A DNA stretch of 64,000 nucleotides from Liquidambar formosana. Lineage: Eukaryota; Streptophyta; Magnoliopsida; Saxifragales; Altingiaceae. The position numbers and the translations under genes were made by a program. The notes beneath the pieces were generated by a model. The model was not told where the DNA came from and searched no databases. It saw only the letters and a list, made by a program, of their open reading frames with translations. This document shows, in pieces, positions 59,201-64,000 of this stretch. The stretch is from contig CM077827.1 in assembly GCA_039720395.1 (NCBI GenBank), positions 10,145,991 through 10,209,990 of the forward strand, in the 5' to 3' direction. The stretch's first letter is position 1. Each line of letters begins with the position of its first letter.

Positions 59201-60201
59201 TATCTGTCTTCAATAAGAACTTAGGTCTCAATTTTCAGTTTCCTGTAATTTTCCTCCAGTTTCTCTATTAACTAACATAACATAGATATAAACTTCTACA
59301 TTTTCCTGCTCTTTAGTTCACCAAAAAAGGGGGAAAAAATCTCAGTCAAATAATTGCACAGGACATAATCGAACTAATTATTTGTGCCTTCTGAGAAATA
59401 TAAGGTTAACGATTTTCTTGTGTTCTCTTATTTTCTCGTCAGTTTCTCGGCAACCAAATGGATATAAAAATAAGGTTTAAAATTTCCTGCATAACTCAGT
59501 CGATTACTTTTGTTGTTGCTGGAAATGTAAGGTTTCATAGTTTCTTTTCTTTTCCTCAAGTTTCTCGGCAATCAAACTCACCATATTTATAAGGTCTTAC
59601 ATTTTCTTCTGCTTAGGTTCTAAAAGAACAAGCACAAGCTGACAATTTCTATGTTCCGGAAAACATTAGGTTTACAATTTTCTTTCTATTTTCATTTTTC
59701 TTTCCTCCTGTTTCTCGGCAACCAAACATCTCATCTAACATCTTACATTTTCTGCAGTTCAGTTCCGAAGAGAAGAGACATAACTTAACTGCTTTAGAAT
59801 TTTCCTTGAAAAAAAAAATTATAATAATCTTAAGCAGATTTTTTTTTAAAAAAAATTCCGGAAAATATAACATTTCAATTTTTTTTTTTTTTTTTCCTTT
59901 CTATTCTCCGGTTCTTCCTGCACCCAAACAGAGTAAAAATAAAATTCCAAAACCATTCTTCGTATCTCAACAAAAAGATAGAGAATAAGAATTTACTATT
60001 CTCTTTTCCTCCAGTTTCTGGGCAACCAAACAGAATTTCAAAATTATATTTAGAAAAAAAATAAAAAAACCAAAAAAAAACAGAAACGAATCAAAAGAGA
60101 AGAAGAGAGATGGAACTAACCTGGGTGACTTCAGCAGAGGTGACCCATATAACAACAACGGCACCAATTAGGAACAACCCAGCCCTATATCTCCAACCCA
60201 T
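46005..60201 (-). CDS. SLC35F5/EamA-like transporter of the drug/metabolite transporter superfamily (8 exons, 396 aa)
   Basis: Exons, in coding order: 60121-60201, 54416-54817, 52933-53150, 52123-52193, 51933-52034, 47161-47278, 46936-47071 and 46005-46067. All introns are GT-AG, phases agree and the sum is 1191 bp (396 residues plus stop). The start [20 protein letters not shown] opens the first membrane helix. [17 protein letters not shown] is the second. A hydrophilic loop of about 90 residues (70-145, phospho-type acidic and Ser-rich) follows, as in SLC35F5. Later helices include [60 protein letters not shown] and [19 protein letters not shown]. The C-terminus is [14 protein letters not shown]. 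It is a polytopic membrane protein. Plants usually annotate it as an EamA-like or nucleotide-sugar-like transporter; the substrate is unknown. It is the best supported gene in the window. Confidence 0.93.
49345..49484 (-). mobile_element. tRNA-derived SINE
   Basis: The minus strand begins AACCCCAAGGGGTAGCTCAG followed by TTGGCAAGG, a clear A box of tRNA type (TAGCTCAGTTGG). GAGTTCTACTC about 50 bp on is a B-box-like match. It shares its AACCCCAAGGGG head with the copy at 40456. Confidence 0.65.
49937..50756. mobile_element. Non-autonomous TIR element (820 bp) in intron 5
   Basis: The left end GACCCTGTTTGGCTAAGC and the reverse complement of the right end, GGCCTTGTTTGGGAAAAC, are alike, and AGCTTTT follows in both arms. 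ATA lies at both flanks (49934-49936 and 50757-50759), suggesting a 3-bp duplication. It is non-coding. A pol III-like segment (50296-50480) sits within it. Confidence 0.6.
50296..50480 (+). mobile_element. Possible SINE inside the TIR element
   Basis: GTGGGGTTGGTCGAACGGTC has an A-box-like core. TTGTTTTGACGCCTCG follows as a weak B box. The unit ends near an AATAATAAAAAA tail. The match to a pol III promoter is weak. Confidence 0.35.
55420..55563. repeat. 72-bp tandem duplication
   Basis: ACTAAACTGATATAGATGAA starts copies at 55420 and 55492. The two differ by AGGAAAG or AGGTAAG and CCCTTTT or TCCTTTT. Confidence 0.85.
57205..57245 (-). repeat. Partial copy of transporter exon 1 inside intron 1
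   Basis: GGGTGACTTC, then GCAGAGGTGACCCATATAA, reproduces 60123-60153 with one or two changes. On the minus strand it would read WVTSAEVTH. It lacks the donor after the homologous CAG and is probably non-functional. Confidence 0.75.
57360..58310. repeat. Degenerate repeat array in intron 1
   Basis: Loosely repeated phrases such as GGCAACATGG, GGGACAATAG(C/T)TTAAGTT, TTGGATC(C/T)TA and CATATATCAAGG recur at irregular spacing of about 60-120 bp. Two longer versions (57468-57545 and 58090-58180) align over about 75 bp. Confidence 0.5.
59250..60035. repeat. Degenerate repeats with a TTTCTCGGCAACCAAAC core
   Basis: The core, preceded by TTTTCCTCCAG or similar, occurs near 59442, 59560, 59711 and 60014, with a weaker relative at 59257. 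Each is followed by an ACATTTTCT...TTCAG type segment. The array abuts exon 1. Confidence 0.6.
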
Positions 60202-60355
60202 CACGAACACAGACTGTCAATTTTTCTAACTTTGACGAAAAAAAAAAATCCACAAAGATCCGTGTGATTCTCTCAGATCTTCGAAACCAAAATTACAAAT
60301 TTCAGTTTAAGACGGCGAGATCTCAGAATGTCAGTGATTCAAGCTTCAGATTCAA

Positions 60356-60396
<41 letters not shown>

Positions 60397-60700
60397 TATG
60401 GAGCAATTTGGGGACGGTGGTGTGTGCAAGGAAAGGTGGGGGGTTTGTGTACAGAAGAAAGGCCAGAAGGTTTGGAAAGACAAGACGCTACTAGAGTTTG
60501 AGAAAATAAATTAATTAAAGTTTGTGGTGGTTACTCGTACTACTTAATAATTCCTTTCTCTGTCTTCACGTCCATTCTTTCTCTCTCTACATCTCTCTCA
60601 TTCTCTCTCATGTTTTAATTTTTTTTTTGGTTTTTTTCAGATAGTGAAAGCGTCATCATAGCAAGAACGTTCCATTTTGGTGAAAACGTTCCAAAGAAGG
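60202..60700 (-). promoter_or_regulatory. 5' UTR and promoter region of the transporter gene
   Basis: This is upstream of the ATG at 60201. A GA repeat (60360-60392), read as CT on the gene strand, is typical of plant 5' leaders. No convincing TATA box was found, so the transcription start cannot be placed. Confidence 0.45.
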
Positions 60701-63700
60701 AAAGGGTTATGAAAACAAGACGGGTGCCCTCGTGTCATTTGATTTTTCAGCATTATTACTCTCGCCAGTGACTTTGGTACGGTTCTTTCCATTGGTTTTG
60801 TATAGGTCTTTGGTTTTTCAGCCATGGTACTAGCATTTCTCACAGCTTTTGGAAATTTGTTTAAATGGAGTTTTTGTTTTAGAAACCTTGTCTATATTAA
60901 ATGAGTATACCATACAATGAACTTGTTCGATGGTATTATCTTCCCTTATTCTTGACCTCTTTGATATTAGCAATTGAGTATCGATTCTCTTCAATAAACT
61001 TGGTTACATCCTAAAGATCGGTTGAAATATAAAATGGATTATTCGGTCAAGATAGGTCAAATGAATATTCTAAGATGAAGGAGATTGAATTATTACAAAA
61101 TCTACTGACAGATATTCTTGGATTCGGTCATGAGAAGTCCAAAAGAAGAGAATTAATGACAGTTATATGATAATGTAACATGTGAAAAATGTTTAAAACT
61201 ATGGAACTTATCATGGAGAGTTTAAATAGTTATTGCTGAAATGAAGGGACAATTACAAGAAGAGGTATAAATAGGAGAAAGAAATATTAGAAAGGGACCT
61301 TCAACTTCAATAACAAATCAACTTATTCTCCAAAGTTCTTATCTTATTTCTTTTTCTCTCATACTTTTGTACTCAAATTCAGAAACACTTGCTTCTCTCT
61401 AATCAAAGGATTTTGCACCCCTTCACTTTGTAATTCTAAAATTACTAATGAAAATGGCTGCTTTCGTGGAAAGTTTTTCTTTAGTTTTTGTTGTTTATCA
61501 TTTTATCTTTGAATCGCATGCAAGAAAGTTCTTATAGTCATTTAACGCAAGGTAAAACACACAATAACCACGGCTGCAATGGCTGGCACGCTTGCACAGT
61601 CTTAAGAAATTATTTATGGTGAAACAAAACTTTAATAGAAATAACTCACTCAACAAGTGACGAGATTGTTATAGGATACCATACCATGAACATCACCAAA
61701 CAACAATTACCACATCACAATTTGCACTGTACTTTTCCTATAGCGTTTTTTATATATAGAGCTTCTCACGAAAATGATATTGTGCAATGGGCACCTTTGC
61801 CTTCAAGACACAAACCATATCTCATATATTGTTATTACATGATGAATGATTTGTGTTTGGTGTGCATATACGTAACCTAATTGTACAGAATTATTTCTTG
61901 TATTTTCCATCAGTCCAAAACCTTTTTCTATTAAACCTCAGTTAAATTCTTAGCCCAAGGAAAAAAAAAAAAAACAATTAAATTCTTCATTTCTTTTATT
62001 CAATGCTAGCTCTATTGATTTTAATGGATGTTTTTTTCCCACTTTTTGTTATTATTATATCTTTGACATCACATGATGGATGATTGAATTAGTAGATTCT
62101 TTAGGTGAACTATCAAATTAGCCTCTTTAAGGTTTACCTTTGGTTTGGTATTAATTAAAAAAAAACAAAAACAAAAACAAAATGTAAAATTTTTTTTTAA
62201 AAAAAATTATAAATGGAAAAGGGGAAATGGGCTAAATTTGGAGGGGTTATGTGTAATTTTCCATAAAATAAAATAGAGTATAATATTGGAACTATGGACG
62301 GCACCATAAGAAATTAAGAATATTCCTTCGCAGTACTAAGAAACATGCCAATATGCCATGGAGTAGCTAACAGGTCCATTTTGGAATTTAGAATTCAACA
62401 CGATTAATATATTCTATATATTTTTGGTAGGTGGGTATGATTTGATCACAATAAAGTTTGTGATGATGAAATCTTATTGAAGGTTGCTGAGTCTAAATCA
62501 AATGCATTTATGATCTGTTAAATTACTGATGATAAATAGAAAAATCCATGAATATTATAAAATTCAGAATTTGTTTGAATATATTGGAGTTGGGGATGTC
62601 AATGGAATGGGTTTAGGTATGGGGAGCCATCTCCCAACCCTAACTTGTTGGGATTTATCCCTTCCCAACCCCGTCCTAAACCTACTTTGAATTTAACATC
62701 CAATTCCCATTCCTATCCCATTTAAATTTGAAAATCTCATTCCTGCCCCAGTCCTGTTTATATTTTGTGGGACAAAACAGGACGGGAATGGATGAAACAA
62801 AAAATCGATTACATTCTATAGTATAATTTTGTTTTTAGGAAAAATAATTATTTTATTTTACTATATTTATAATAAGAAATATTTAAAATTCGTTCATTAA
62901 ATTCATCAAGCTACTTTTAATTTTCCTATATGAAAAATTAATAAAACGCAACATAACAATTAAAAAAAGTCACGTAAAAATAAGAATTTCTTTTAATAAA
63001 AGTGTCACAACTTGCAACAAAGGCAAAAAACAACCTAACAAATTTTTGATAAACACAACCTAACAAATTAGAGGCCTTTATATATTACTAGTTATTGCAC
63101 ACGGATTTTTTTGTCAACAATAAAATGATTTAAAGATCATCAATTATTTTCCTAAACAAACATATAAAAGATCGATGCTTTCCAAGATCTTTTTAGCTTG
63201 AATAGGGATTGACTCTTTTCATGTAGCATAGCTCATCATCTAGTGGTAATTATCTCTTCAATATTGTTCATATCGATTAAATATAAACTTTATTTACTTA
63301 AGGAAGGTTATGCAGCCATTTATTCTTTAACATTTAATCCATATTAAGTGTGAAGATTTGAGATGTTAAGAAATTATTTACTACTCTGTAGAAGGTTTTA
63401 GTCCCTCAACATCAGATGATCTGGAAAGAAATGTTAACACATAATGACACGTAACTATCAAGAATCTAAACAAATAACTTATTCATTGTCTACCAATTTT
63501 CTACACATCTACAATAAGAAACATATCAATAAAAAAGTAAAAAAGAGAATAATTAAAACCAAAATAAATGGAAAAAGTATATACTTAATCTCTAAAGAGA
63601 ATTTAATTTGGTTGAATTGTTAACCACATGACAAGTCCATTGTATCGTAAAAATTATATGCAAAAGAATAGACTAAATTTATTAATGAATTAATAGTTTA

Positions 63701-64000
63701 TATAATGTGATTTACACATCAACAAATTCTAATACATTTTGGATTACTTAGGGGGGGCAAGGTTTAAAGCAAGTAACAAAAACCCTAACGCGTGGACTGA
63801 TGTGACTCATGACAAGATATCCACACCAAGAAATTCCTATCCATATATACATACCAAAATGAAGCTCGTTCTCAAATTTTAAGCTCTATAATGGAGGTTT
63901 TTATTGGCACTTATAGGCTTGCTTTTCATCACTAATTTATTTTATATTTTGAGATTTTAGAAAAATATAGAAAGTTTTCATAAAAATCGATAGCGTTGTT
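60701..64000. other. AT-rich intergenic DNA, no gene seen
   Basis: A GGTATAAATAGGAG motif at about 61264-61277 with downstream ATTCTCC...CTTGCTTCTCTC and CACCCCTTCAC looks like a promoter or LTR fragment. At about 62590-62790 a G/C-richer block with GGGGATGTCAATGGAATGGG and inverted CCCATTCC-type motifs looks like a MITE. No protein-coding homology was recognised. Confidence 0.4.

Larger units (their letters stand above)
54818..60120 (-). other. Intron 1 of the transporter gene, repeat-rich
   Basis: This 5.3-kb intron holds a 72-bp tandem duplication (55420-55563), CT and AT microsatellites (55858-55899, 56240-56288), a duplicated CCCTTTGATACACATT block (56709 and 56881), a stray exon-1 copy (57205-57245) and two degenerate arrays (57360-58310, 59250-60035). 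A GAGATCTCG-rich patch lies at 58395-58500. No gene is nested inside. Confidence 0.7.

Noticed and set aside
1..64000. Prokaryote-style systems, operons, or phage-related clusters
   Set aside because: Introns, chromovirus, LINEs, SINEs and plant gene families show a plant nuclear sequence; nothing points to a defence or mobile bacterial system.

Overview
The window is nuclear DNA of a flowering plant, most likely a eudicot. The signs are AT-rich DNA, GT-AG introns up to several kb, two plant-type genes, and dense plant transposons: Ty3/gypsy chromovirus, Ty1/copia, FAR1-type Mutator-like element (MULE), LINE-1, tRNA-derived SINEs and small TIR elements. I cannot name the species.

Region 1 (1 to about 24,937) reads as one old FAR1-type MULE of roughly 6.7 kb, blown up by two nested LTR retrotransposons. 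Its terminal inverted repeats (TIRs) are about 1 kb or longer. The left TIR is at 1-1003 and may start before the window. The right TIR is split into 13823-14925 and 24745-24937. Between them lies a broken minus-strand transposase gene related to FAR1/FHY3. A decayed Ty1/copia element (5120-13501) splits that gene, and the copia 3' LTR is truncated at its junction with it. A young Ty3/gypsy chromovirus (14926-24744, two LTRs of about 2.34 kb) sits inside the right TIR.

Region 2 (about 24.9-36.0 kb) has a candidate promoter and 5' UTR exon near 25.95-26.35 kb and a diverged copy of that exon at 29.37-29.67 kb. Between and after them lie LTR/TRIM remnants, a foldback element, two LINE 3' ends (one with a clean 16-bp target duplication), MITEs and TIR elements.

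Region 3 (36.0-43.1 kb) is a three-exon plus-strand gene for a plant protein with one N-terminal membrane segment and C-terminal coiled coils. Its first exon is out of frame by one base at a run of seven G. Its 5.96-kb second intron holds a PIF/Harbinger-like element, a hAT-like element with CGATATATCG repeats, a SINE and a MULE-type MITE.

Region 4 (46.0-60.2 kb) is an intact eight-exon minus-strand gene for a 396-residue transporter of the drug/metabolite transporter superfamily (SLC35F5/EamA-like). It is convergent with the gene in region 3. Its introns carry TIR and SINE insertions, degenerate repeat arrays and a stray copy of part of its own first exon.

Region 5 (60.2-64.0 kb) is the transporter's upstream region, with a GA repeat in the 5' UTR, followed by AT-rich intergenic DNA. 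The two host genes show no functional link to each other. Most of the window's history is nested transposition.
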